From assembly GCA_961205875.1 (NCBI GenBank), contig OY540817.1, positions 3,755,001-3,819,000 of the forward strand: DNA of 64,000 nucleotides, given 5' to 3'. Below the pieces are notes generated by a model, which was not told the DNA's origin, ran no database searches, and worked only from the letters and a program-made list of their open reading frames with translations. Made by a program: the position numbers and the translations under genes. How positions within the stretch are numbered: the first letter of the stretch is position 1; each line of letters begins with the position of its first letter. Positions 34,935 through 46,614 of the stretch are shown here, piece after piece. This DNA is from Sialis fuliginosa (lineage: Eukaryota; Arthropoda; Insecta; Megaloptera; Sialidae).

Positions 34935-35126
34935 ATATCAATATCAAATGAAAATATTTAAAAACAACTTACAATAAATCAGCTTAACTAAAATAAAGAG
35001 TAAATATAGTTTGACAGCCATTTATAATGTCAAAGAGTTCCTCACGATGACGCGTTCTCCCCTATCATGCCACTCCCCGCCAGAGTAATGAGGCAACCTA
35101 TTACTTTACTAACCTTGCTTGATATG

Positions 35127-35841
35127 TACCTACAAATTAATACAGGCCAAGTAAACATAAAATTAGGTTAGAATTGGAATAAATTATTGTTTTTTTATGT
35201 TTTAAAAATGTAAGCATAATTTTATCTTGATTAAAGATATAATGTAATGAAATATGTACGATGCAAGATAAACGTTTTAATGATTGTAAATTGCAAAAGT
35301 CTTTACAACAAAACAAATTTCAAATGGCGCTGCTTTCATCGGAAATTTTTAAAAGTTCGTCATTACCATGGGCAGTACATGTAAATATTCTTATGTCCAT
35401 ATTTGGAATTTTGCGATGTCCAAAACTCGACATATTGAACTTTGTTTATATTTTTATAACAGAAAATTAAAACCAAACGATATTAAACTAAATAAAAATG
35501 AAGATTGTAATGTGCTCTTTCGGGAAATTAAAATTTTTAAAAGGGTTCCTGATGAAATTTAAGCAATAACTTTTGTTGGCGCCACTGTGTAATAAATTTT
35601 TAGTTATAACGATGGCCGTGTGGAACGCAAGGCGTTTGCGTCAGAGTTTAGTTTTGAATAAAGGTCCATTTTGAAAAGTTTCAACAATCGTTGTTCAAAC
35701 CGTTTTTATTTTGTTAATTTGAGCCTTGACTAAACTCGGTACGTGTTTATTTTGTTTAAAACGTCAATTTAGAACAACCTGTAATCGTGGAGTCGAATAC
35801 ATACTGTGTTGGGTACATCTAAAATAACTTGCAAATTATTT
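35127..35841. other. AT-rich DNA, one unsupported open frame
   Basis: The 69-codon frame at 35,261-35,470 has fairly protein-like composition, but no recognised domain and no convincing splice sites linking it to anything. A second frame overlaps it out of phase. Treated as non-coding. Confidence 0.4.
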
Positions 35842-36077
35842 GAGGAGCTGCGGAACAAAATCGGATAAATCCATTTTGAAACTTAATGATTTTTTTTCCA
35901 TTCAGCATTTTCAACCATTACTGACCAAAGATCACAAATCAAATATTGCTAAAACCTCTTTAAAAATGGTTTCAAAAACGTGTTGCGGAACAAAAGCTAA
36001 TAAATAATAAATAATAAAAAGACAAAAAGTTTTAATTTGTAAAAATGGAGTTATCCAGTTTTGTTCTGCAGCTCCTC
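35842..36077. mobile_element. MITE, 236 bp
   Basis: GAGGAGCTGCGGAACAAAAT and its near inverse TTTTGTTCTGCAGCTCCTC, with arms of about 38 bp. Flanks are AT-rich without a clear duplication. Confidence 0.75.
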
Positions 36078-36601
36078 ATTTATTATTACCTCCTTGAATT
36101 TGTAATTTCTTCTTGTTTAAATTCAGGTAGAATCAGCAACGTAGTGGTTTTAGCATTGAGTCGAATGTTACAGTTTTGTCTCGGCTTACACAATACTGAT
36201 TTTATCATCATATATGCAAACTGCAGGTTATATTTATAAATAAAACAATATAATTTCATATAAGCTTTTATTTCTGAAAAAATAACCATTTGACACAAGG
36301 ATCATTATATTTTATATAAAGTCTTAAATATCTATCTCATTTTTAACATAACTATATACATTCTGAATCTATAAAAACATATTCATTTTATTTTTATACT
36401 TTTAATATTTTCATTTGTAAAATCACAAGACATGTTTGAGATCACAGGAGAAAGTGTGAATACTCAACAAGTAAATGCATTTCCATTTTGCATTGCAACT
36501 TTTGTAATCGTTTACAAATTATCAGGTCAACCGCCATCGCAATAAATATTTGCAAGAAAATGTGTTTGCGTTTTATAATCAGATGATTTTTAATTAGAGT
36601 G

Positions 36602-36726
36602 CAGTAATTCCTCTATTCACACGGTTGAAAAAAAGACTTAAAAAACACAATGTAATGGAACAATTTGTATTGTTCTATCTACGCATTGTTTGGAACCAAT
36701 TAACTGCATAAATGGAGGGATTACTG
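36602..36726. mobile_element. Short pogo/Tigger-like MITE, 125 bp
   Basis: CAGTAATTCCTCTATTCACA at the left and CATAAATGGAGGGATTACTG at the right match the termini of the 6,118-7,178 element. TA is present only on the right side. Confidence 0.75.
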
Positions 36727-36961
36727 TATTTGATTTTATAAATAATATTAAATAATGTAATATGAAAATTAACCTGATATAGAGAATTTAAAATAATCTA
36801 CATATATTTATGCTACCACAAATAAACTCTGGAATGTGGTTTAGATAAACTCTTGTATAAGGAAAAAATTTTTGGACCCTAAAATAGGGGACGAGGAACA
36901 TTGTCTCTGATAGCTGTAGGTGGATTTTTCTTATAAAAAATTCTTAAAACTAAAAATCTTA

Positions 36962-37249
36962 TGTCCGGTATTACAGCCTAGCTAATAAAATTTACTAGCT
37001 AGCTAGCACTTTCAAACGGGGTATCAAATTTAAATGGCAGTTCTCTTTGACTTTTTGATAGATAGTTGCGTGCACAGTAAGTTGGTTTTTACCATTTTTA
37101 CTCAAGGTTAGTAAAAATACTTTACATAACTTTGCCTTTACTTGCTTACTGTCAAAAACTCCAAAACAACTATCATATAAGTTTGATATCCCGTTTGAAA
37201 GTATTGGTAAGCTTGCAAAAATTTGTTAGGTAGACTGTAATACTGGACA
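36962..37249. mobile_element. PIF/Harbinger-like MITE, 288 bp
   Basis: TTA | TGTCCGGTATTACAGCCTAG ... CTGTAATACTGGACA | TTA. Internal sequences match the nested copies at 29,140 and 49,409 (GGGTATCAAA and ACTGTCATATAAGTTTGATA blocks). Confidence 0.8.
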
Positions 37250-37252
37250 TTA

Positions 37253-38266
37253 GTTTGTTTTTTATATATATTTTTAAAATAGTCTTTTCGCATTAAAAAT
37301 AGGAATTTATGATAATATATTTTAAAATATCAATAATAATTGCACATTTTATTAATGTTAAATGTTATTTTGTGCACTATACTAAATTGAACTTTGCTAA
37401 GGGACATTGGTTCCTTACCCCTTGCTTTACTAAACACTGTAAGTCACTATATTCCATTAAAGATTGTCCCATTATTTACATTAATTTGTACAGTAGCTAC
37501 AATGTACCTACACACTTTATTGTCCTAATATCTTCAGATGGTGGATATTTTGAAAATAAAAACACTTTAATAATTATTTATTAACAAACCACACTGTTCA
37601 AACTTCAAGAAAATAATAAGGTCAATAAATAAACCACTATTTCAACTATGTTTTGCAGAAATGTATCAACCCACATACAAACAAAAATACATTTGTGATT
37701 TTATTACATTATTGGAAAAAAGTAATTTGTTGTCTATTTGGTTAATTAGATATATATTCCAATAAAATCATTCTCTCTTCAACCAAACCATTAAATTATA
37801 ATTTAAATAAAGGAGGTGGGTAGATAAGGCCGAAAATTTATTAATAACATAAATTTTATATGTTCATAAAGGACACATTCTCAATAATACAATATTTTTA
37901 TATTTTTTTATATTTTAACGTTGGGACAAAAAAACTGGCCTTATTTACCCAATATTTTTTGTATAGTTATGAACATAACCTCAAAAATAAATAGGTTGAT
38001 ACATTAGTGCGTAACATAGTTTAATTATATATTCGATGACAATGATTGAGCAATAACGTATTTTTTCCAGAATATCCACAAATCTATAATAAAATTAAAT
38101 TAATATTAGAGCTGCCCTTCGCAGTTCATTTATAGAAATATTCTATAAGTTGGCACAGAATCGTTGAATACATTATAAAAATATACAACACTCACAATGT
38201 GATTTCAGTCAAGTTGTTTAATGTTGGCACTATGTATTTGTATAATCACTAACTAACTATTATTTA
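37253..38266. other. AT-rich region downstream of aop (3' UTR and intergenic)
   Basis: The aop stop is at 38,267-38,269 and the 3' untranslated region runs left from here. No poly(A) site can be assigned with confidence. The 91-codon frame at 37,309 lacks support. Confidence 0.4.
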
Positions 38267-41200
38267 CTACTGATCACTGTTCATCGTACTGTATTTGTTT
38301 ATTTCTGGAGCACACAAAATACTGATTCTATGTTTATCTGATTTACTGCTCAGATCTGTAGGATGGTGGACCATACTTAGATCTGTTGGCATTTCTTCAT
38401 CTTCATCTGAATGACGTCTTTGCATAACTTCATGCTCTTCTGTTTTAATCGTCTGTTGTTCCATTTGTTTAGCGACCAACATGTTTTGACTTTGACCGGA
38501 TGCAAGAGGTGAATTAGTTTGTTGTTGTTGGAAAATCGATATATTTTTGGTATTTTTCAAATCGGCTGGACTTCTTTGATAAAAGAAATGGTGTGTTTTT
38601 GTCTGGTAATTTTTCATTGAGTCTTCATCTTCCATTTGGTGACGTTGTTGTTGCATTGATTCGTGTTCTTCGGTTTTGATGTTCTGTTGTTCCATTTTCA
38701 TGTTTTGGTTTTGAGCTGAGGATAAAGGTGTTATAGGCGCGTTTGTCTGAGTCGGTGACATTTGTTGCCGTAATAGGGAAATGTTCTTGATGTTTTTCAA
38801 TTCGGTCGGGTTTCTCAAAAATCTGTAAAGAAAATTTAATATATTAAAAAAAACTGAAGCGAAACATTTTTGTTTTTTAATTGATTAAATTATATCCAAG
38901 ATTTCCATATAGTGAATATGTTATTTTAACAATAGAGGTCAAAGATATTAATTAATACACATCTGGACTATTTTTTTCCATATAGTTTATTTTATTTTAA
39001 TAATAGGGCCCCTAAAATATCACTTAAGACACATCTGAACTGTTTTTTTTTAATTGATTAAATTATATATAAGGTTTTCATATAGTTTATGTGAATATAT
39101 TATTTTAATAGTAAAGGCCCAAAATATCACTTAATACGCATCTGGACTATTTTTTAAACTGATTAAATAATTTAAATAATAAGATTTGCGCCAGCGGCCT
39201 TCACCCCCGCCCCCCATCGTTTCATGTTAAAACGCGTCGAGGTTATTCATTTATTAGCCTCACTAAAGAAGTTTTACTTCAAAAATTTATGAATATTTCA
39301 CTTACTGGTAACAATGTCGCTCTCCTTGTACTTTTCTCAAAATATTTACACGATAATAATATCGTAAGGCACGTGACATTTTGTCATAGTTCATTGAAAG
39401 GTGATTCTTCTGAATTCCCCATAACTTGGCTAAACCAGCCGGGTCGACTATTTTAAATACACCGGTATCACGGTTCTTCCACGCAATATAACTGGTGTAA
39501 CGTTGAGTAGGGTCGTTTAACAATTGTTGTAAGAAGTCCCAAAGAAGACGACCATCTGTAATTTAAAACAAACATTTAATAATCATGCTCTGAGGTTATC
39601 CATTGCGTATATATATATATAATACAGTAAAACCTGCCTAAAACGAAACGCAGTATTTTTTTTCTGTTTTAACAGGTCTTACAACGGATTATTTTATAGT
39701 TATTAGAAGGCATTGTTACCGAATTGCATACATAAATACAGTAAAAAGTAAATTTAAAAATCACGCGGATATGGGCACACATAACGAAACTGTCAAGGGT
39801 ACGTTACGATGCTTGGTCAGCTTTTGGGAGGTGAAACAAGAGTAAAAATTACAATAACTTCCAGTTGGGAAGTTAATAAAAATACATGTATCCGAGCATT
39901 CAATCTCATGGGCATTATTAACCCTTGTGTTAATGGATAGGAATTCGTGTACCTTTTTTAATTTCATTTGATGAGTTTTGTATTTAATTTTTTTTTGATT
40001 TTATGGGCATCCAGGAAAGCCAAGATCCATTTATTGCTAAAAAGTTAAAAAGTATTTGGAACTAAAAGATTTTTGAGCCTAGATTTAAATGGTTAATGGA
40101 TAAGTACTCGGGTATCTTAATTATCTCATTTATAAACTTATTAAGATGAAATTTGGTATACGGACGTAGATTGATGATTCAAAACAGAAATTATGAGATT
40201 TTTGAAAAAAAACATTTTTTTGGACCCTCTTCCATACATTACTTACGTGGGGTGTCTTTAGATAGGTCTCCTAAAATGCAACAAAAAATATTCTAGGAAC
40301 TTTTGATTTTAACCCTTCAGTCACAAGAACAGAAAAGAAATATAACTGAGAAATTTATCTATTTTGTAAAAGAATATAATATTATTTAGTTGTGTAAAAA
40401 TAGTTCCATAGTTTGGTATGTACTCTCTCTGTCCCATAATACTTGATAGTTTTCTCCTTTTTTATTGTCCCATATTACTGTATGTTTCTTTAAAATTAAT
40501 TTTTTAACAAAAAAATTAGTATATTTTTATTTAAGAGTAGTTTATTTTTCAAAAATGATAGTTCTACTACAAAAGTACATCAATAAAAATAGTATGATCA
40601 ATTAAACTCATAAGAAAAAAATATTGAGATAGAGCCATATATTTTGATAAGCCGCGGCCACGAAACAAAAAGAATCAAGTATTATGGGACAGAGGGAGTA
40701 CTATTTATTATGCATTAAATAAACCGTCTTACAATTAGTTAGGTTATTTATACAAATGGTTCCCGATAATTATTCTGTTTCCACATTAGGAAGTTTTCCG
40801 GTTTAGAGTATTATTTTGTTTGTTCAGGTTTCCGGTATGTAGAGGGTCAGGTTTCATTGTAGATATACTTACTTGTATTAGGTTCAGGTGTATCGCTGGG
40901 AAAGAATTCTCTGGCAACAGGTCTGAACGGGGACGGACTAGGCACTAGCATCTCTTTCTTAGGACTGCGCAGAGGCTGCTGGGGTATGGCACTTGGTGTC
41001 AGAGGTGGACTGCCACTCGAGTGGCCTCCGGAGGGACTCGACTCTGCATAACTGTCTTCGTCAGAGTCAGACTGTGTGCCGTTACCGTACCCGTGCCATT
41101 CCTGTTTCGGTACGAGTGTTGGAGCGTTAGCGTTATCAGCGTGATGAGGACTGCCAGATTGACTGTCGACAGAGGGTGCGGGGCTTAGCGTCACAGAGTT

Positions 41201-44200
41201 ACTCTGGCTCATGAAATGCGCTAGACTGGCCGCGTGCGCTGCGTTCTGAAATTAAAACACACATGGTAATATGTGCAACCTTTTTCTTTCCATTTATTAA
41301 CCGACTTATAAAATATAATATATACAATCAATTAATATTAGATTTAAAACAATTACATTATAATGCACGTACTGAACTTAAAATATAAATAAGGGAACCT
41401 TATCTTTACATTTATATTGTTGACAATAAAACCTATATACTTATTTTTTGTTTTCTTTACTCCCACTGTTATGCAAACGTCAAAAATGAGAGATAAATCT
41501 TTGTAAGGGAATATTTTACAACAATGTAGATCCATTTTATAGGAAATTTAATGCTCTACAAAAAATATTCTATAAAAATTTTACGTAACATGTGTCGTTC
41601 TTGAGATACTTTGAAAAAATTAATATTTTGGGATGTCACCCCTCCCCCTTACATACGATTTTGATGATTTGGGGGGGACCGTCCTCAAGCCAGACCCAAC
41701 CATCCGACCAAGTTTTAATAATATCGGTTCAGTGGTTCATGAGTTATGCGTGTGACAAAGATTCAGGGGACAGACGGACGGACGGACACGGAACGAAAAG
41801 TGTTTGTCTTGACGTGAAACGGAAAGATCAATTTAAAATTTTGAAATCGAAGAACATTTGTTTTGTCTCAATCTGAAACGATCACAAAGCTTCTCGTATC
41901 TTCGATATTGCGAGGAAACAAAATGTGTTGTAATTAAATTTACCTGGAAATGGTCGTGCTGTAGTACACTCCAGGCAGCGGCCGCTACTGTAGCTGCAGA
42001 TACGGGCACCTGTGACTGTCCGCCCCCGTTAGCTACTTGCTGTTGCGTCTGGTGATGATGGTTGTGGTGATGCGTAGGGGGCGGCGATAGCTGGTACGGT
42101 GAGGGCGTCAGAGGACTCGACGGTAACGAGGAAGCTGCGTCACGGAGCAACAGTCGCAGCACGTTGTGAAGGAGGTCGCCGGCCGGGGGACATCGCGCGG
42201 CTAGGTCTGCGCGAGTCAATAGACACATCGCTTTACCGTTCATACGGAACGCGTCCATGTCGAGCGGCTGGAGGTCGAACTCGCGCTCGCACCAACGTAA
42301 GAATGTCACCACATCGTCGCGGGACCACGTACGGGGATCTGTAGCTGTAAACAGTGAAAGTATTATGTTTAACAAAAAATGGAGAGGAGACAACTCAATT
42401 AAAGGAATCTTATAATAGTAGTCCACTCAAATTATAATATTCGCCTCGATTGGCAAATTATGCCCTTAATAAAATACCAAAAATGCAAGACTGTAGGCCC
42501 TGAGAAACACACTAAAAAAAAAAAAAAAATGGTACTCTGGTTTATAGCTAAACCTAAAACAGTCGAGTCTCGTTTATCTGAAATGCCGAGTTTCGTTTCT
42601 TCGAATTTTTCTCCTCTTTCACCTCCCAGCATTCTCGAGTCATGGCGTAAACGAACATATTTTTGAAATTTTTGTAGATTTAATTAGAGACACTTATCAC
42701 CGTCGTCACTCGCCACCTTGCTCATATTCGAAATTAAAAGTAAAATAAAATTATTTCACTATCACGATTAACTATTAACGATAAATATTAAATACCAAGG
42801 TATATAAAGACATTAACGTACATAGTCTCTATAGCTCCTTGACCAATCAGCGCGAGAATTGAAGTCACCACGAAGACGTATTCAAATGTTATAAATGTAT
42901 AATAGAATATCAATTACAAAAAAATCCATCATTTATTCTTATTTTCGTATTTTTTTTATATTTTAACAACGGTTATTTCAAAACGATTCAAAACGAGTCC
43001 CGACTGTAGTTTAGTTATAGTTAAACTATTTTTGAGTGTTATTTATTTATTAATTATTATATTATCATAGCATCTGATTTTACGATTCTTTATTTTATAA
43101 CTTTTGTATCGTAGTAACCATTACTGGAGAAAAAAAAAAATAAAAGGCTATAATAAAAAAAATAATTGCGAACTTTGGTATTAAATTTATTTAATAAAGA
43201 GGTAGTTGTTTTATTAGTAACATGAGTTCATAAGAATTACAAAAAAGAAGCCTGTCAATCCCAAGAAACCTTGCTCTTAAAACGGCCAAGACTGATGCCA
43301 GTACCTTAATTAATATTTTACTCAAAACTAAAATTAGGTCGTTTAAGTTTCTAAAATTGGTTAGAAAATAACTGAACGAATTTGTGAATGTACGCAGACG
43401 AAGCCGCAGAGAAATGTTTTTGATAAAAGTACTTGTTTTAACATACTATGTTAATGTATGATAATTCGTTTACGTGTATTCGATAGTCAAAGTGTTAATA
43501 TATGATAAATAAAACGTGCCCCGTTACACAATCATCTCTAATTATAGTTATTTATTTCTAACAATAAGTAAATTACAAAGAAATGAGTATTTTGTAAAAA
43601 AATATACAACAAATGATTTATTATTTAAAAATCACGTTTATTTTGATCACGTGTAAATTACAAATCTTTTCAATTGATACATTGTTTTGATAATAAATAA
43701 TTCCTCACAAATAAAAGTTTAAATAAAATGTAGAGAAAAATAATGTACGCTACTGATTGTGCGATTATTGAAAATTATTAAATAATAAATGGTGATATGA
43801 AAGATACATAATTAATAATTAAATAAATCGAATTGAAATTACAATGAATTAACAATAACGAAAAATAAATTGAAAGGTAAAGGCACCAGATATGGCCGCT
43901 GTAAGAGCAAGTTTTTGGCTTTTTTTTATTAAAGGCATGTTTTTTGTAATTCTCATGTAACTAATAAAACAAGTAACTCTTTATTTAATCAATTTAAATA
44001 CCAAATTCCGCAAATATAGTTTGTTTTTCAAATTATAACCTTATATTTTGTTCATATTTTGTCTCCAGTAATGGCAAAGGTAAAACCAGTAATGAGCACG
44101 CAGTGATGGACACTTGCTAATGATTACAAAATGATAAGTACTACGACACAAAATATAGAAGAAAGAATCGTCAAAGTTAAAACAAATTCATAAATAAATT

Positions 44201-46614
44201 ATACTAATAATTAGTTTAAATGTCCACCATTTTGACACCTATTGGCCGATTGTCATCAAATCACGCTGTAAGACAGTTAAATGTATACTGATTAATATTC
44301 AGAAATGGTAGTAATCAAATATCAACACATATTTCTAATTCAGTACATTTAATTAAAAATTTGCCAATACTGGGGTCCTTGCCAAGACTGGTGTCACTAC
44401 CTTATTAATTAATACATTAGAATCGTTAAGTGCAATGTCAAAATAGTGTATGGTGTATAAAATAAAGATTATATAACGTTGGCAGTATTGATTCTAAAGT
44501 ATAGATTGCAATAATGATGATGCGATTTCGTAACACTTGAAAATGTTTAAACTGGGACATTACAAACAGTAATATGAGATAATCAATACCGGAAGTAGAT
44601 AAGTTTTTATGCGATTGCTCTCCTCTTTGGATGCCAGCCATAAAACCTTTAAAAGTCTGTGTAATTTTCACTTTAGAGTGATATACAATTATATTTATCA
44701 GTTGATATACTACGTCGTTATTAACATATTATTGCATTTATATAAACAATAAATGCTCTATGATTAGTCACTACTTTAGAGTACTTTAGACTAGATTTCA
44801 TTAAAATTGTCAATTGCGAGTCGAGTCTCGCGCTTTAATGTCCCGTACCGTATAGTTTTTTTAAACTATATTCGATTATGTTAACTTATTTTTAGCAGAG
44901 TTAAGAATCACTAATTGTAAGTAGTTATATTTAATAGTTCGTCTATTAGAAAATAAATTATTTTTGAAAAAAAATAATGTATACACGATCACATTTTTTG
45001 TATATTAATGAGTTCCTTATAGTTAAGAACGTTCGTTAAGATAACATTGGAAGATAAAACGAATGTAAGCGTTACAAATTTTTGGATACTTCATTTACTT
45101 TTTCTGAATTGAATTGTCAATTAAATTTTTTGATTTTTTTTCTATACTAAGTGATTACACACTATATTATTTTTAACGCAAGCTATAATTTAAAGTATTT
45201 TAAATATAAGGAATATTTTAATGAGTCATAACACTTTTTATTAATAAATATAAAAATATTATTGTATTGCATGAAAAAATTAAAATAAATATAAATCAGA
45301 TCGGTTGGTAAAAAGTCTTTAATTAATATGTATATCTTTATATTTTATATCGTTAGGTGTGGAGAACAAAAAAAAAGAATCATATTTATGTCATGAACTA
45401 CTTTGATAAGTGTTTTTTTTAAATACTAAACAGATAATTACATATTTGTTAATTTCTGAGCATAACATATTATGATATTTATCTTAAATAGTTTTAAATT
45501 TGCGTCATGTGATACTTTATTTATATAACAAGTGTTTATTTTATCTAACTATACATATATCAACTATACAAACATTTCCTCAAAGTGGGTATGAATAAAG
45601 ATAGAATCAGGAAATATGATTTTTATTTTAAAAATTAGAAAAACTAATTTTAACTTCCCTGATAACCCACACACGGAAAAATATACGCCCAGTATATAAC
45701 AAATATATAGGGTCGAGCGGGGTAAATATGAAACACCAAAAAAATGGGGTAAAAGTGAAACAAGCTTGCAACTAAAAAACTAATTTGTTTATAGGAGAAT
45801 TATAAAAACTGGCATCATCATTAAAGGTTTGTTAAAGCGACCTGAAAATATGAATCGCCTAATAAGCGATGTGTCACCCCTACAGATTTCCCTGTTAGTC
45901 GATGTCAAAACGTGTGAATTAAATTTTAATTCTTTGCACATAACTTTCTGTATAGTTCAGATATTAATTAAAGTTACAATTTCACATTGATATGCCACAA
46001 AGAAGATAAATCAAAGTTGCCTTTGTAGTTTTTCTTTTAATTTTTTGAGAAATATTTTCCATTAGAGACCTGTTTCACTTTTTCCCTTAACTGTTTCACC
46101 TTTTCCCAAATTAGATATTAAAAATGAAACACACATTTTTCATTTTTAAAGTCCGTACAGTTCAAATGACGTAAGTATTTAAAATAAGCGCATCTAGTAG
46201 AAAAAATTAAAGTATGAATTTGTATCGTTAACTGTCAAAAAACGTGAAAGATTTGTATTTTGTTTCACTTTTACCCCAGTTGACCCTATGTTTGGGTTTA
46301 TAAAGCGAATCGAATAACTCTCGCTAATGAAGTGTATTTGCAATTATTATAAAAAATAAAATAAATGATAGAAATGCGACTAACCTAATTGAGCAGGAAG
46401 GTGCGTCTTGAAGTCTAGCAATGGCGATGCCGGCGTCGGGGGCAATCCGAGCTGGTACCGCCACAATAGATCGGTGGGGCTGAACGGCAATGGGGGCAGA
46501 CGCTCCATGCCGGCTGGGGTGACGCCCTGCGACGCGCACACAGGTGGGAGAGGCACTGGCACCAGTTTCATTCCAGGTGACAGGATGATTGTGTTGGAGA
46601 TTGAGCTACACCGA
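38267..46614 (-). CDS. aop: Anterior open/Yan (ETV6-like ETS repressor)
   Basis: Exons (minus): 46,614-46,385; 42,344-41,944; 41,245-40,873; 39,555-39,306; 38,822-38,267, all in phase with GT-AG. From the ATG at 46,571 the protein is 588 residues. The frame is open back to the 46,614 acceptor, so an upstream coding exon may exist and was not found. Domains: PNT/SAM about 64-133 (TWSRDDVVTFLRWCEREFDL ... GDLLHNVLRLLLRD), His/Gln-rich and Ser/Pro-rich linkers with many SP/TP sites, ETS about 322-408 (recognition region NHLSMNYDKMSRALRYYY). Sequence and domain order fit Yan rather than Pointed. Yan polymerises through its PNT domain, represses RTK targets and is inactivated by MAPK phosphorylation (established in Drosophila). 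The tail holds an internal duplication (407-473 and 487-548), two IKTE motifs and two PTDLS motifs. Confidence 0.93.
40195..40330 (-). repeat. Fragment of dispersed repeat family B in an aop intron
   Basis: GTCTTTAGATAGGTCTCCTA and GATTTTAACCCTTCAGTCAC are reverse complements of blocks in the 10,057 and 50,033 copies. Confidence 0.75.
40433..40698. mobile_element. Stowaway-like MITE in an aop intron
   Basis: TA | CTCTCTCTGTCCCATAATAC ... GTATTATGGGACAGAGGGAG | TA, 266 bp. About 27 bp of terminal inverted repeat with roughly two or three differences. The right-end inverse, CTCCCTCTGTCCCATAATAC, fits the plant Stowaway consensus (CTCCCTCYGTYCC plus AT-rich), including the TA duplication. It lies between the linker exon and the ETS exon. 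Its interior is AT-rich and unremarkable. Confidence 0.85.
41480..41925 (+). repeat. Dispersed repeat family A next to the PNT exon
   Basis: Colinear with the 61,870-62,225 copy (AAATCTTTGTAAGGGAATAT, then ACGTAACATGTGTCGTTCTT, then AGCCAGACCCAACCATCCGA). It ends about 20 bp from the splice donor of the PNT exon (exon end 41,944). Confidence 0.85.
42345..43874. repeat. aop intron: repeat fragments
   Basis: Contains a truncated 'CACCAGT' MITE (about 43,110-43,313, ending GATGCCAGTACCT|TA) and a CAGTCGAGTCTCGTTTATCT block at 42,559 that is partly mirrored near 42,995. The reading frames at 42,432-42,666 overlap on both strands within repeat sequence and are rejected. Confidence 0.5.
43875..44402. 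mobile_element. 'CACCAGT' MITE copy in aop intron
   Basis: AGGTAAAGGCACCAGATATG ... GACTGGTGTCACTACCT | TA, 528 bp. Colinear with 13,585-14,124. Confidence 0.8.
44405..45709. other. aop intron, AT-rich, nothing recognised
   Basis: No exon or complete element was seen. The 77-codon frame at 44,438 has no support. Confidence 0.45.
45710..46286. mobile_element. TA-flanked mariner-like MITE near aop exon
   Basis: TA | GGGTCGAGCGGGGTAAATAT ... CACTTTTACCCCAGTTGACCC | TA, 577 bp. Interior repeats of GGGTAAAAGTGAAAC and TTTCACTTTTTCCC type continue inward from the ends. It ends 98 bp from the donor side of the 46,385-46,614 exon. Confidence 0.8.

Larger units (their letters stand above)
32361..35117. 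mobile_element. 2.76-kb element with 9-bp target duplication
   Basis: The ends CAAGGTTAGTATATGTATAG and the inverse (CTATTACTTTACTAACCTTG) are followed inward by GGTTGCCTCAT/ATGAGGCAACC. Flanking direct repeats CTTGATATG (32,352-32,360 and 35,118-35,126) are perfect over nine bases. Nine bases suggests a Mutator-like element (inference; 8 bp plus one chance base would mean hAT). It carries further inserts at 32,708-34,934 and 33,325-33,670. No transposase frame. Confidence 0.8.

Noticed and set aside
35261-35562. Overlapping 69- and 64-codon frames with fairly protein-like composition
   Set aside because: Different frames, no recognisable domain, no splice connection; kept only as a note.
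42099-42344. 81-codon plus-strand frame
   Set aside because: Antisense shadow of the GC-rich PNT exon of aop.
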